NCBI GenBank assembly: GCA_900541725.1
Contig: UQLB01000012.1
Span: forward strand, 1 to 64,000
From: an uncultured Collinsella sp.
GTDB lineage: Bacteria > Actinomycetota > Coriobacteriia > Coriobacteriales > Coriobacteriaceae
Length of the DNA: 64,000 nt
Direction of reading: 5' to 3'
Below are positions 24,998-33,021 of the stretch, piece after piece. The notes beneath the pieces are model-generated. The model was not told the DNA's origin. It searched no databases and was given only the letters and a program-made list of their open reading frames with translations. Position 1 is the stretch's first letter, and every line of letters starts with the position of its first letter. The translations under genes were made by a program, and so were the position numbers.

Positions 24998-25043
24998 AGC
25001 CCCGCCAACCGCAATCCCCAAGGGGACCGCGATCAGCGGGGCT
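24998..25043 (-). terminator. Terminator of the YhcH-family gene
   Basis: AGCCCCGC / GCGGGGCT encloses an inner CCCC-AA-GGGG hairpin, followed on the minus strand by TTGTTGTT. Confidence 0.6.
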
Positions 25044-25089
25044 CAAACGCGTTCCCCAAGGGAAATCACGCTAGCTCACGAGCAGTGCG

Positions 25090-25563
25090 CTACTCCTCCC
25101 AGTAAGCGTCTGCAAGCAGCTTAAAGCAGATCTTCTTGACCGGCTGCGCGCCATCGCCCGGGAACTCGAGCGTGGGCATATGAGGCTCGCCGGCAACGAA
25201 CAGCGCAAACTTATCGTCAGCAAGATCGCCGGCGATCGAGGCGTCGGAATCGACCAGATCGTAGTCGTCCTTCTCGTCAAACTCCTGGACCAGCGTCAAG
25301 CTGCCCGTAGCGACCTTAAAGGCCTCGCGACCCTCGACATCGATCTGCAGGTCGTGATAGCGCTGATGCGTCTCATAGTGAGCCTCGGCCTCGGGACGCG
25401 TCGTGGGAGCCATGACGTTCGCATAGACCTTGTCGCCCAGAATCGGATTGCTGCCGACCTCGAGCTGCGCCGGATCGTTCTCCTCGAGCCAGTCGATCAG
25501 CACGTCGAGGCCCTTGAGCATTCCGCGGTACTCCTCGATATCGCCCAATGCACCGTAAATCAT
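25090..25563 (-). CDS. YhcH/YjgK/YiaL family protein
   Basis: A 157-aa cupin-like protein of the YhcH/YjgK/YiaL family. It begins MIYGALGDIEEYRG and has the conserved HYETHQRYHDLQIDVEG metal-site stretch near residue 65 (His and Glu/Asp ligands) and FPGDGAQPVKKICFK near the C-terminus. Members occur in sialic-acid and other amino- or hexose-sugar gene clusters and are thought to act on sugar anomers, though the biochemical role is poorly defined. Here it follows the lacX-2/lacC-2/nagA-remnant stretch and may belong to the same transcript. GAGGGG precedes the ATG. Confidence 0.88.
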   Translation of the reverse strand: MIYGALGDIEEYRGMLKGLDVLIDWLEENDPAQLEVGSNPILGDKVYANVMAPTTRPEAEAHYETHQRYHDLQIDVEGREAFKVATGSLTLVQEFDEKDDYDLVDSDASIAGDLADDKFALFVAGEPHMPTLEFPGDGAQPVKKICFKLLADAYWEE

Positions 25564-25595
25564 CTAAATCCCCTCTCGGATCGTTTCTTTGGCGG

Positions 25596-25733
25596 CTACG
25601 CGATAAAAGCGTTACCGCCGCTGTTGCCGCCCACATACGTCTCGACCAGGGTAAGGTCGGGATTGAACACGACAACGTCGGCGTCGCGCCCCGACATAAT
25701 GCTATCGCACTTGTCGTCGACATGAGCTAGCAA
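25596..25733 (-). pseudogene. nagA: C-terminal remnant of nagA
   Basis: Read on the minus strand, this encodes about 44 codons matching the C-terminus of the intact NagA at 28454: AHVDDKCDSIMSGRDADVVV, then FNPDLTLVETYVGG, then a stop at 25596. No upstream part and no start codon remain. It lies between lacC-2 and the YhcH gene, so a second nagA copy once stood here and was deleted except for its 3' end. Confidence 0.85.
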
Positions 25734-25760
25734 TCGATGCCGGGGCCGACGCCCAAGCCC

Positions 25761-26696
25761 TTACAGCTCGGTCACGACAACGCCGTTGTAGACCTCGTCC
25801 CAACGATCCATAACCAAGTGGCCAGTCATGGGATCCATGGCGTTGAGCTTGCCGCAGGTGTTGGCGGTACGCAGCACCGTCTCGTCGTCTGCGCCAGCAG
25901 CAATGGCATGCGCGAAGCCTGCGATAGTGGAGTCACCAGAGCCCGTGGCGTTAACGGCAGGGATATCGGGCGTCTTTGCGCGGAACGCACGGCCGTTGTG
26001 GAAGCCAACGGAGCCGGCAGCACCCATGGACACGACGACCCAGGGGATATCGGAGAAGCGGGCATCAGAGGCGAGCGCGGCGCGGAGCTCGTCCACATCG
26101 TCGGTGGTAAAGCTCGTGCCCAGAAGGCCGTTGATCTCGGTCAGGTTGGGCTTGACCAGCTCGGGCTTAATTTCGGACTTAAGGGCGGCCTCGAGCGAAG
26201 CACCCGAGGTATCGAGCAGCACCTTGGCTCCGGCGTTCTCGGCAATGCCCGTGATCTTGGCATAGTAGTCTGCCTCGACACCGCGGGGCAGCGAACCCGA
26301 AATGGTGACGACGTCGGCCTTGCCCGCAAGCTCGGTAAACTTGGCGGTAAAGGCATCGAGCTCCTCGGGGGCAATTGTCGGGCCACTCTCGAGCAGCTCA
26401 GTCTGGTTGCCGGCGTGGAGGATGTTGAGGCAAATGCGAGTCTCGCCCTTGATGGGCACAAAGTCGTTGTTAATACCGTTGGCGTCCATGAGCTCAGCCA
26501 TGTAGGCGCCCATGTGGCCGCCGAGCAGACCGGTTGCCACAACGTCGTCGCCCAGCTGACCCAGCACACGGGCCACGTTGAGGCCCTTGCCGCCGGCGGT
26601 CTTTTCGGGCGTCACGCGGTTGACGTCGTCGATAACGAGCTCATCGAGCTGATAGCGCGTATCAACAGACGGGTTCATCGTAACGGTGAGGATCAT
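25761..26696 (-). CDS. lacC: Tagatose-6-phosphate kinase (LacC), copy 2
   Basis: A 311-aa PfkB kinase nearly identical to the copy at 74-1009, with GGKGLNV near residue 35 and the C-terminal VNATGSGDSTIAGF motif. It would convert tagatose-6-P to tagatose-1,6-bisphosphate. Because it sits with lacX-2 next to the nagA/agaS genes, it is the natural kinase for tagatose-6-P made from galactosamine-6-P, while copy 1 serves lactose. The ATG at 26696 is preceded by AAGGAGC. Gene conversion between the copies may have kept them alike. Confidence 0.92.
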   Translation of the reverse strand: MILTVTMNPSVDTRYQLDELVIDDVNRVTPEKTAGGKGLNVARVLGQLGDDVVATGLLGGHMGAYMAELMDANGINNDFVPIKGETRICLNILHAGNQTELLESGPTIAPEELDAFTAKFTELAGKADVVTISGSLPRGVEADYYAKITGIAENAGAKVLLDTSGASLEAALKSEIKPELVKPNLTEINGLLGTSFTTDDVDELRAALASDARFSDIPWVVVSMGAAGSVGFHNGRAFRAKTPDIPAVNATGSGDSTIAGFAHAIAAGADDETVLRTANTCGKLNAMDPMTGHLVMDRWDEVYNGVVVTEL

Positions 26697-26755
26697 TTTT
26701 AGCTCCTTATCTCGCAGGCTCCTTGTGCCTCGCGATACGAGTCGACAAAACGGAA

Positions 26756-27637
26756 TTACAGAATCTCAATCGTGAACGAGCGAACGACGGTCTCCTTGGG
26801 CTTGGCGACAAGGCAGCCGCGCTTATGCTCAAGCACGTCGTCCTCATCGGAGCAGGTCGAGAGACCGCCCCAAGGCTCAACCGCCACAAAATCGCCCTCG
26901 GGCTTGCTCCACACAATGAGATATGGGAAGCCCTCAAAGCTCAGGCGGACGCCCTTGTCCTCGCCCTTTTTGGAAAGCGTGACCTGACGGCTCTCGAGCA
27001 CGTCAAAGATGGTCTCCGCAAAATCGAAGAGCTCGTGCGACAGGGGCAGCGTCTTTCCCACCATGGGGTTCTTGGAGCGATTGGTCACGTCAATCAAGCC
27101 AGTCGAGGGGACGGCAGTGCAAAGCTCAGCAGCCTCGTCCTTCTCAAAGCGCAGCTCGTAGTCCGTATAGGCCTCGCCCTCATCGAGCGGACACCTAAAT
27201 CCGGGATGACCGCCAATAAAGAACGGCATGTCCTCGGTGCCCTCGTTGGTGACCTCGTAGGAAACGCGCACGGCAGCGTCCTCGAGCGTATAGCGGGCGA
27301 CAAGCTTAAACGGATACGGATAATCGCTCAGCAGCGCGGCGTTATCCTCCGAAGCCAGGCACATCGCCAGCTCGTTCTCGCTCTGGCTCAGCAGCTTCCA
27401 CTCCTGTTTGCGCGCAAACCCATGGCGAGCGAGCTTTACATGATGCCCGGCAAACGTCATGGCGTTGTTATCGCGCAAGCCTCCGCAAATCGGGAAGCAA
27501 ATCGGTGCCTGGCCGGACCACACGGCGGGATCGCCCTGCCACAGATACTCGCGACCTCCGGCCTCGATCGAGGTAAACGAACCACCAGCCGTGGACACCT
27601 TAATAGAAATCGAATCGTTGGAGAGAGCGTATTCCAT
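26756..27637 (-). CDS. lacX: LacX-type aldose 1-epimerase family protein, copy 2
   Basis: A 293-aa paralogue of the 1063-1944 product with the same EYLWQGDPAVWSGQAP, HGFAR and GGHPGF motifs. The start ATG at 27637 follows AAAGGAT; the longer open frame adds 12 codons without similarity. It is the first gene of a short minus-strand set lacX-lacC-(nagA remnant)-yhcH, divergent from the flavodoxin gene. It has diverged more from copy 1 than the lacC pair has, mainly in the N-terminal 20 residues. Confidence 0.86.
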   Translation of the reverse strand: MEYALSNDSISIKVSTAGGSFTSIEAGGREYLWQGDPAVWSGQAPICFPICGGLRDNNAMTFAGHHVKLARHGFARKQEWKLLSQSENELAMCLASEDNAALLSDYPYPFKLVARYTLEDAAVRVSYEVTNEGTEDMPFFIGGHPGFRCPLDEGEAYTDYELRFEKDEAAELCTAVPSTGLIDVTNRSKNPMVGKTLPLSHELFDFAETIFDVLESRQVTLSKKGEDKGVRLSFEGFPYLIVWSKPEGDFVAVEPWGGLSTCSDEDDVLEHKRGCLVAKPKETVVRSFTIEIL

Positions 27638-27793
27638 TGCCCATCCTTTCGAACAACTGCTTTTTGCTCGCAAGTACCCGTCTCGGCCCTAACCAAAGGA
27701 CAAACCCGCACGTTCATCGATGCGTCCGGTATCCCAGCCATGTAACGGGGTACCATACAGACATTGATGCAATTACAGCTGAAAGGCTTTCTT

Positions 27794-28378
27794 ATGCGAA
27801 CCATCATCCTCTACGCCTCGCGCCATCACGGCAATACGAAAAAGCTCGTGGACGCCATCGTCGAGGCACACCCCGAGATCGACACCCTCGACGTCAAGGC
27901 GCTTGGCAAAAACGAGTACCCCGACCTGCACGAATACCATCTGATTGGCGTCGCCACGGGCATCTATTACTCCGAGATCGACAAGGACATGGCACGCGTG
28001 CTCACGAACGTGCTGCAGCCGCAGGACAAGGTGTTTGGCCTTATGACCTACGGTGGCAAAAACAAGTGGTACGGCAAGGATATCGATGGCATCTGCCGCA
28101 TGAGGCAGGCCATCTTTATGGGTGTCTACGGCTGCCCCGGCTTTGATACGTGGGGGCCGTTCAAACTCGCCGGCGGTGTCCAAAAGGGACACCCAACCGC
28201 TGAGGAAATTAAGGGCGCCGTCGACTTCTTCGACAAGATCGAAGACGAGTATGGCGACATCATCGTCGAAGAGTACGCCAAGCGCGAGAAGCGCCTAGCA
28301 TACGAGAAGGAGCATCCTGCAGGAGGCCTGGTGGCCGGCGTCAAGCGCACGGCAAAGAAGATCGCTAACAAGCTGTAA
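27794..28378 (+). CDS. Flavodoxin-family protein
   Basis: A 194-aa flavodoxin-fold protein. The FMN phosphate loop is ASRHHGNTKKLV (residues about 8-19). Residues 45-70 (VATGIYYSEIDKDMA) and FGLMTYGGKNKWYGKDI near 90 fit the flavin isoalloxazine loops. The C-terminus (GVKRTAKKIANKL) is basic. It is probably an electron carrier or an NAD(P)H:quinone oxidoreductase-like protein in an anaerobe. It stands alone on the plus strand with its own terminator and breaks the minus-strand sugar cluster. ATG 27794 follows AAAGG. Confidence 0.85.
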   Translation: MRTIILYASRHHGNTKKLVDAIVEAHPEIDTLDVKALGKNEYPDLHEYHLIGVATGIYYSEIDKDMARVLTNVLQPQDKVFGLMTYGGKNKWYGKDIDGICRMRQAIFMGVYGCPGFDTWGPFKLAGGVQKGHPTAEEIKGAVDFFDKIEDEYGDIIVEEYAKREKRLAYEKEHPAGGLVAGVKRTAKKIANKL

Positions 28379-28409
28379 CTGTGAAGGTGCTTTTGAGCGT
28401 TTAACCCAT

Positions 28410-28447
28410 ACGGCGGGTCCGAGCAGATTCGGGCCCGCCGTCTTTTT
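28410..28447. terminator. Terminator between the flavodoxin gene and nagA
   Basis: The stem ACGGCGGGTCCGA / TCGGGCCCGCCGT is followed on the plus strand by CTTTTTCT. The two flanking genes converge here. Confidence 0.85.
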
Positions 28448-28453
28448 CTATCG

Positions 28454-29623
28454 TTACTCGGTAAAGGCGTTGCCGACGCTCTGGCCGCCAACATACGTCT
28501 CGACGAGGGTAAGCTCATGGTCGAACACGACAAAGTCGGCGTCGCGACCCGGCATGATGCTGCCGCACTTATCCTCGATGTGCGCGGAGCGTGCCGGCAC
28601 CTCGGTTGCCATGCGAATGGCGATATCGGTGCTGGCGATGCCCCAATCGACAATGTTCTTGACACCCTGGGCAAGCGTGAGCACCGAGCCGGCAATGCTC
28701 TTGCCGTCGGCGAGCCAGCACAGGTTGTCCTTCATGATGACGTCCATGCCACCGCTGGTGTAGCTGCCCTCGGGCATGCCGCCGCAACCCAGGCAGTCGG
28801 TGATGAGCACCGTATGCTGCCAGCCCTTTGCCTGCAGCAGCGCCTTGATGGCGGCAGGGTTCACGTGCTTGCCGTCACAGATGATCTCGGCGTAGGTCTC
28901 GGGCGTGGACATGGCAGCGCCCACGACACCGGGCTCACGGTGATGCAGCCCGCGCTGACCGTTATAGGTATGCGTAAAGCAGCTGGCGCCGGCGTTGATG
29001 GCGGCGATACACTCATCGTAGGTGGCGTCGGAGTGACCGATGCTGGTCACCACACCCTTGGCGTTCAGAGCAGCCGCATAAGCAGCGGCACCGTCGCGCT
29101 CGGCCGCCATGGCGCTCTTAACGATGCGACCACCCGCAGCCTCCTGCCACTGGTCGAAGATCTCTTCGGAGGGATCGATAAGGTAAGCAGGGTTCTGCGC
29201 GCCCACGTGCTTCATGGTAAAGAAGGGGCCTTCCAGGTAGATGCCCTGAATGCGAGCACCGCAGAAGTCGGGGCCGCGACCCTCGTCCGCCTGGGCGATG
29301 GCGGCGCAGGCGTCCTTAATCTGCTCGACGCCATCGGTGAACGTCGTAGGCAGCCAGCTGGTGGTGCCGCGACGGGCGAGCTCGGTCGAGCTGATATCGA
29401 TACCCTCGGGGTCGTTATCGGTAGTCGAGTGGTTATAGAAGCCATGGATGTGGGTGTCGACCATGCCCGGCGCGATCCACGATCCCGTGTAGTCCTTAAT
29501 CTCGCAAGAGGGCTCGTCGGCCTGCCAGGCGCCAAAGACGCCATCCTCGACCATAAGATAGCCGCCCAGTTGCGGGCCTGCCGGCAAGAAGAACTTGTCA
29601 GCCTTAATTGCGTACGTGCTCAT
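28454..29623 (-). CDS. nagA: N-acetylglucosamine/galactosamine-6-phosphate deacetylase (NagA/AgaA)
   Basis: A 389-aa amidohydrolase-fold deacetylase. Metal and catalytic motifs are DTHIHG near residue 58, EGPFF near 135, the GHSDAT His near 205, FTHTYNG near 225 and the catalytic Asp in LITDCLG near 285. It would turn GalNAc-6-P or GlcNAc-6-P into the amino-sugar phosphate plus acetate. The neighbours agaS and the mannose-type PTS favour GalNAc-6-P. ATG 29623 sits 5 bases behind GAGGAG. Its 3' end is duplicated as the remnant at 25596. Confidence 0.92.
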   Translation of the reverse strand: MSTYAIKADKFFLPAGPQLGGYLMVEDGVFGAWQADEPSCEIKDYTGSWIAPGMVDTHIHGFYNHSTTDNDPEGIDISSTELARRGTTSWLPTTFTDGVEQIKDACAAIAQADEGRGPDFCGARIQGIYLEGPFFTMKHVGAQNPAYLIDPSEEIFDQWQEAAGGRIVKSAMAAERDGAAAYAAALNAKGVVTSIGHSDATYDECIAAINAGASCFTHTYNGQRGLHHREPGVVGAAMSTPETYAEIICDGKHVNPAAIKALLQAKGWQHTVLITDCLGCGGMPEGSYTSGGMDVIMKDNLCWLADGKSIAGSVLTLAQGVKNIVDWGIASTDIAIRMATEVPARSAHIEDKCGSIMPGRDADFVVFDHELTLVETYVGGQSVGNAFTE

Positions 29624-29680
29624 ATGCACTCCTCGCTTCTAAAGCAGTTGACTGTGGTGATGCTTATACCCAGCTCACGT

Positions 29681-29722
29681 AAAACAAAAAGCGCCCGCCC
29701 GCCGTTATGAGCGGACGGGCGC
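29681..29722 (-). terminator. Terminator of agaS
   Basis: The stem GCGCCCG / CGGGCGC with an inner CCGCCG arm is followed on the minus strand by TTTTTGTTTTA. It would limit agaS read-through into nagA. Confidence 0.8.
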
Positions 29723-29740
29723 CCTTACAGGGGGACGCGA

Positions 29741-30907
29741 TTAAGCGGTGAAGGGGTGAATCGTCACGCCCTTGACCACGCGGTTGACCGTGCCGGTGGG
29801 GCTCGGCGTATCGGGCGTGTTACCCACGCGCACGGAGTTGAGCAGGCTGATTGCCTGGGCAAACATCACGAACGGCAGAGCAAGGTAACCCTCGGGGAGT
29901 GCCTCATAGCCCTTAAAGGTGAAGGACTCGCCCTCGTAGACAGTAGCGCCATCCTGCTGAACGGCAACGGTGTGCTGAGCAATATCGTCGCCACCGATCT
30001 CGTTGAGGATGTCGATGTCGTACTGACGGGTGTAGGCGTCATTGTTGACGAACACGAAGACGAGTGTCTTATCGTCGACGAAGGACTTAGGTCCGTGACG
30101 ATAGCCCATGGAGGTGTCGTAGGAAGTAGCGACCAGACCGTGAGCGAGCTCGAGGATCTTGAGCTGGCTCTCCTGGGCAAGGCCACCGAAGGAGCCAGAA
30201 CCCAGGTAGGTCACGCGGTTGAAGTCGCCAGCCAGGTAATCGGCGATCTCAGGCTCACGGGAGATGACCTCCTCGCCCATCTTGGCGATGGTCTCGACCC
30301 ATTCAGCCTTCTGCTCATCGGAAGCCTCGTCAAAGATAAGGGTGGAGAGCAGGGTCATGCAGGTGTAAGAACCGGTCATGGCGAAGCCCTTGTCGTTGGC
30401 GCGCGGAATGAGCAGCGTCAGCGCGTTGGGATCATCGGCAGACTCGACGGCGAGCTTGCCCTCGGGAGCGCAGGTGATGTTGAGGAACTTAACGTTGTGG
30501 ACGAGCTCCTTGGCAACGGCAACGGCGGCAAGGCTCTCGGGGCTGTTGCCAGAGCGGGCAAAGGAAACCACGAGCGTGGGATCCTCGGCGCGCAGGAAGT
30601 CGCGCGGGGCGCTCACGATGTCGGTCGTGGCGATGGGCTTAAAGTCGTAGAGATCAGTGTTGCCAGCGTGACGCAGGTACGGGGCGCAGGTATCGCCAAC
30701 GTAGTCGGACGTACCGGCACCGGTGAAGACAACGGACAGACGACCCTCGCCCATAGCGCGAGCCTCGGCCAGAAAGGCCTCGATGGCCTCCTTGTTCTCG
30801 CGATAGATGTTGAGCGTATCACGCCAAAGCTCGGGCTGCTGAGCAATCTCGGCCGTGGTGATCTGGGCGCCGAGCTCGGTAAGCTCCTCGACACTCTTCT
30901 CGAACAT
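29741..30907 (-). CDS. agaS: Galactosamine-6-phosphate deaminase/isomerase (AgaS, SIS domains)
   Basis: A 388-aa double-SIS-domain protein. First SIS: VVFTGAGTSDYVGDT near residue 60 and SFARSGNSPESLAA near 115. Second SIS: YLGSGSFGGLAQESQLKILE near 230 and the HGPKSFVDD motif near 270. AgaS converts galactosamine-6-P to tagatose-6-P plus ammonia. Its length and motifs fit AgaS (about 384 aa) rather than GlmS-like proteins. A DasR-like CTGGTAGTAACCAG operator lies about 60 bp upstream of the ATG. It feeds the LacC step. Confidence 0.92.
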   Translation of the reverse strand: MFEKSVEELTELGAQITTAEIAQQPELWRDTLNIYRENKEAIEAFLAEARAMGEGRLSVVFTGAGTSDYVGDTCAPYLRHAGNTDLYDFKPIATTDIVSAPRDFLRAEDPTLVVSFARSGNSPESLAAVAVAKELVHNVKFLNITCAPEGKLAVESADDPNALTLLIPRANDKGFAMTGSYTCMTLLSTLIFDEASDEQKAEWVETIAKMGEEVISREPEIADYLAGDFNRVTYLGSGSFGGLAQESQLKILELAHGLVATSYDTSMGYRHGPKSFVDDKTLVFVFVNNDAYTRQYDIDILNEIGGDDIAQHTVAVQQDGATVYEGESFTFKGYEALPEGYLALPFVMFAQAISLLNSVRVGNTPDTPSPTGTVNRVVKGVTIHPFTA

Positions 30908-30968
30908 TTCTAATACCTCTCTCTAGAAGCAATCCTCTGACGTGCAATTATACACTTCGGTTGGTTAT

Positions 30969-30982
30969 CTGGTAGTAACCAG
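30969..30982. promoter_or_regulatory. GntR (DasR/NagR-like) operator upstream of agaS
   Basis: CTGGTAGTAACCAG is a palindrome matching the CTGGT-N4-ACCAG pattern of amino-sugar GntR regulators. A related site is at 35262. Confidence 0.7.
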
Positions 30983-31021
30983 TTAAATACAAAGAATCAT
31001 CATATGGAAACGGTGCGAACA

Positions 31022-31753
31022 CTAGTCGCTACGCTGGTGGTAAACCTTGTATTTAAACTGATCGGCACGAGCAACCGAGAGCGTATACTCCACAACCTCG
31101 TTTGACTCGTTATACGTAGTCCTAACCAAATCGAGCACAGGCGAGCCCTCGACGATTTCCAAAAGGTGGGCATCGGTGGGACGGGCTATGCTCGCATAGA
31201 ACTCCTCTTCGGCCACGCGTATTTTTTGCTGAAAGTCTTGCTCAATCACATCGTAAAGCGGCTTGCGTTCCAGCAGCGGTCGCTTTAGGGACAGAAATTG
31301 ACGAACCGGTAGATAACTGCGTTCGACCATCATGGGCATGTTGTCGGCAGAACGAAGGCGCTTGAGCTTAAAAATGCGATCACCGATACGCAATCCCATA
31401 TGCTCGGCCAGATTCTTATCGGCCTCCATCTCGCAAAACTCGAGAATCGTGGTCTCGGGGTCGCGACCCATCGCGCGCATCTGCTCGGTAAAGCTGTAAG
31501 ACTGCATAAGATTGGTTGCCTTTGCCGAACGGTCAGTCACAAAGGTACCGCGACCGTGCTGCCGAACCACCAGTCCTAAACGCTCCAGTTCCTGCAGAGC
31601 CAGGCGTACCGTAGTGCGCGAGAGACCATAGCGCTCCGAAAGTTCGCGCTCGGAAGGAATCATGTCACCGGCGCGATATTCATGGTCAATCTTTTCGGTC
31701 AGAATATCGACCAGCTGATCGTACAGCGGTTGCTTACGCGCTCCGATCGCCAT
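31022..31753 (-). CDS. GntR-family (HutC subfamily) regulator, AgaR/NagR-like
   Basis: A 243-aa GntR regulator with the N-terminal winged helix (PLYDQLVDILTEKI, PSERELSERYGLSRTTVRLAL, GRGTFV; residues about 8-75) and a UbiC-TA/HutC effector domain (ERSYLPV near 145 and LSVARADQFKYKV at the C-terminus). Such regulators sense amino-sugar phosphates. The DasR-like boxes upstream of agaS and of the PTS operon and the near-palindrome upstream of its own gene point to control of the GalNAc branch. It lies between agaS and the PTS genes, all on the minus strand. Confidence 0.9.
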   Translation of the reverse strand: MAIGARKQPLYDQLVDILTEKIDHEYRAGDMIPSERELSERYGLSRTTVRLALQELERLGLVVRQHGRGTFVTDRSAKATNLMQSYSFTEQMRAMGRDPETTILEFCEMEADKNLAEHMGLRIGDRIFKLKRLRSADNMPMMVERSYLPVRQFLSLKRPLLERKPLYDVIEQDFQQKIRVAEEEFYASIARPTDAHLLEIVEGSPVLDLVRTTYNESNEVVEYTLSVARADQFKYKVYHQRSD

Positions 31754-31782
31754 CCTATCCTCCCTTTTGCTCGAATTCGGCT

Positions 31783-31798
31783 AACTACCTAGGTTGTT
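31783..31798. promoter_or_regulatory. Possible autoregulatory site upstream of the GntR gene
   Basis: AACTACCTAGGTTGTT is palindromic at 14 of 16 positions and shares the ACC/GGT halves of the DasR-like boxes. It lies 30 bp before the start codon. Confidence 0.45.
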
Positions 31799-31834
31799 AA
31801 GCATTATCAGTCCGCAACACCCGAATCATCAAGA

Positions 31835-31872
31835 AAACAAAAGCCGCGCGCTCTTTCGAGCACGCGGCTTTT
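31835..31872 (-). terminator. Terminator of the aga PTS operon
   Basis: AAAAGCCGCG / CGCGGCTTTT with a short loop is followed on the minus strand by TTTTGTTTTC. It lies about 65 bp past the IID stop. Confidence 0.85.
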
Positions 31873-31938
31873 AACATACACATGGCTTAAGGGGTCGGGG
31901 TGTGAGCCGCGTAGGGACACACCCCTCAAGCTAGAGCC

Positions 31939-33021
31939 TTACCAGATGCTCGGCCAGAGACCAAGCGGGCCAGCGCCCAGGATGCCCAGGACGAAGAGCA
32001 GCAGAATGCCCTTGGTCGGGGTCCAGCTGTGCTTAGCGAACATGTAGTAAAGCAGCAGCGTAAGCATAAGCGGGACGAGCTTCGGGACGATGGTGTTGAG
32101 GGTGTCGGCAACAGAAAAGTTGACCGGATCCTCGGTAACGGTAGCGTAGGTCACGGACTCCATGCCGTTACCCAGATCGGCGACGCCGCACTTGACCTCG
32201 TTGCCGTCGGCATCGGTGGCAGTGAGGGCGTTGCCGTCCTCATCGGTCATGGCGATGGTACCGGCCTCAGCGGTCTCGGTATCGATGCCCTCCATACCGG
32301 TGAAGTTCTCGGCCTCCTTCTCGGAGACGATCACGGTAGTAGGAGAGAGGCCACGGGTGGTGCCGTTGGGGATCTGGAGGTTGATCTGGGTGCCACCCAT
32401 GGTGACGACCAGGCAACCGACGACGAAGACGCCCATGATGGAAGCGGCACGCGTGAAGGCCTGCATGTTGGCGGTCAGAGCGTCAATAGCGCTGGTGCCA
32501 AGCTTGTAGGACCAGTTCATGAGCCAGAAGCGCAGAGCGAACTGGACGACGTTGAAGATCACCAGGAAGATGATCGGCGCAGCGGCGTTGCCGTTGATGG
32601 CCATGTTGGAAGTGATGCCGGCCGTGATAGGCACGAGCGTCAGCCAGAACAGGGCGTCACCGATACCACCGAGCGGGCCCATTGCGGCGACGCGGACGGC
32701 GCGGATCGTGGGGATGTCAACCTTGTTCTGTTCGAGCGAAAGCACGATGCCCATAACAAAGGTGACAAGGAACGGGTGGGTGTTGAAGAACTCCAGGTTG
32801 TGGCTCATAGAAGCCGCGAGGTCGTTCTTGTTGGTGTGGATCTTCTCCAGACCTGGGATGATGGAGTAGAGCCAGCCAGCGGCCTGCATACGCTCGTAGT
32901 TGAACGATGCCTGCAAGAAGCAGGAGCGCCAAGCCATCTTGTTGAGGGTCTTCTGGTCGAGCTGCGGAGCAGGAGTGAGATCCTCATAGTGCTCCGGGAT
33001 CACATACTCATTAGATGCCAT
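31939..33021 (-). CDS. PTS mannose/GalNAc-family EIID component with an extra domain
   Basis: A 360-aa EIID. The N-terminal half is typical: SCFLQASFNYERMQAAGW near residue 35, HLEF/HPFLVTFVMG near 80, MGPLGGIGDALFW near 115. Usual EIIDs are about 270-300 aa. Here roughly 80 polar, Asp/Glu/Thr-rich residues (about 225-305) are inserted before the last membrane segment (VPLMLTLLLYYMF). The gene overlaps the IIC stop by 11 bp, so coupling is likely; ATG 33021 lies 8 bases behind GGAGGTGA. It forms the membrane complex with IIC for GalNAc or a related sugar. Confidence 0.9.
   Translation of the reverse strand: MASNEYVIPEHYEDLTPAPQLDQKTLNKMAWRSCFLQASFNYERMQAAGWLYSIIPGLEKIHTNKNDLAASMSHNLEFFNTHPFLVTFVMGIVLSLEQNKVDIPTIRAVRVAAMGPLGGIGDALFWLTLVPITAGITSNMAINGNAAAPIIFLVIFNVVQFALRFWLMNWSYKLGTSAIDALTANMQAFTRAASIMGVFVVGCLVVTMGGTQINLQIPNGTTRGLSPTTVIVSEKEAENFTGMEGIDTETAEAGTIAMTDEDGNALTATDADGNEVKCGVADLGNGMESVTYATVTEDPVNFSVADTLNTIVPKLVPLMLTLLLYYMFAKHSWTPTKGILLLFVLGILGAGPLGLWPSIW

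Noticed and set aside
25373..25723. 116-aa minus-strand open frame over the nagA remnant
   Set aside because: It runs in a different frame from the NagA-like residues and overlaps the YhcH gene; only the remnant frame has similarity.
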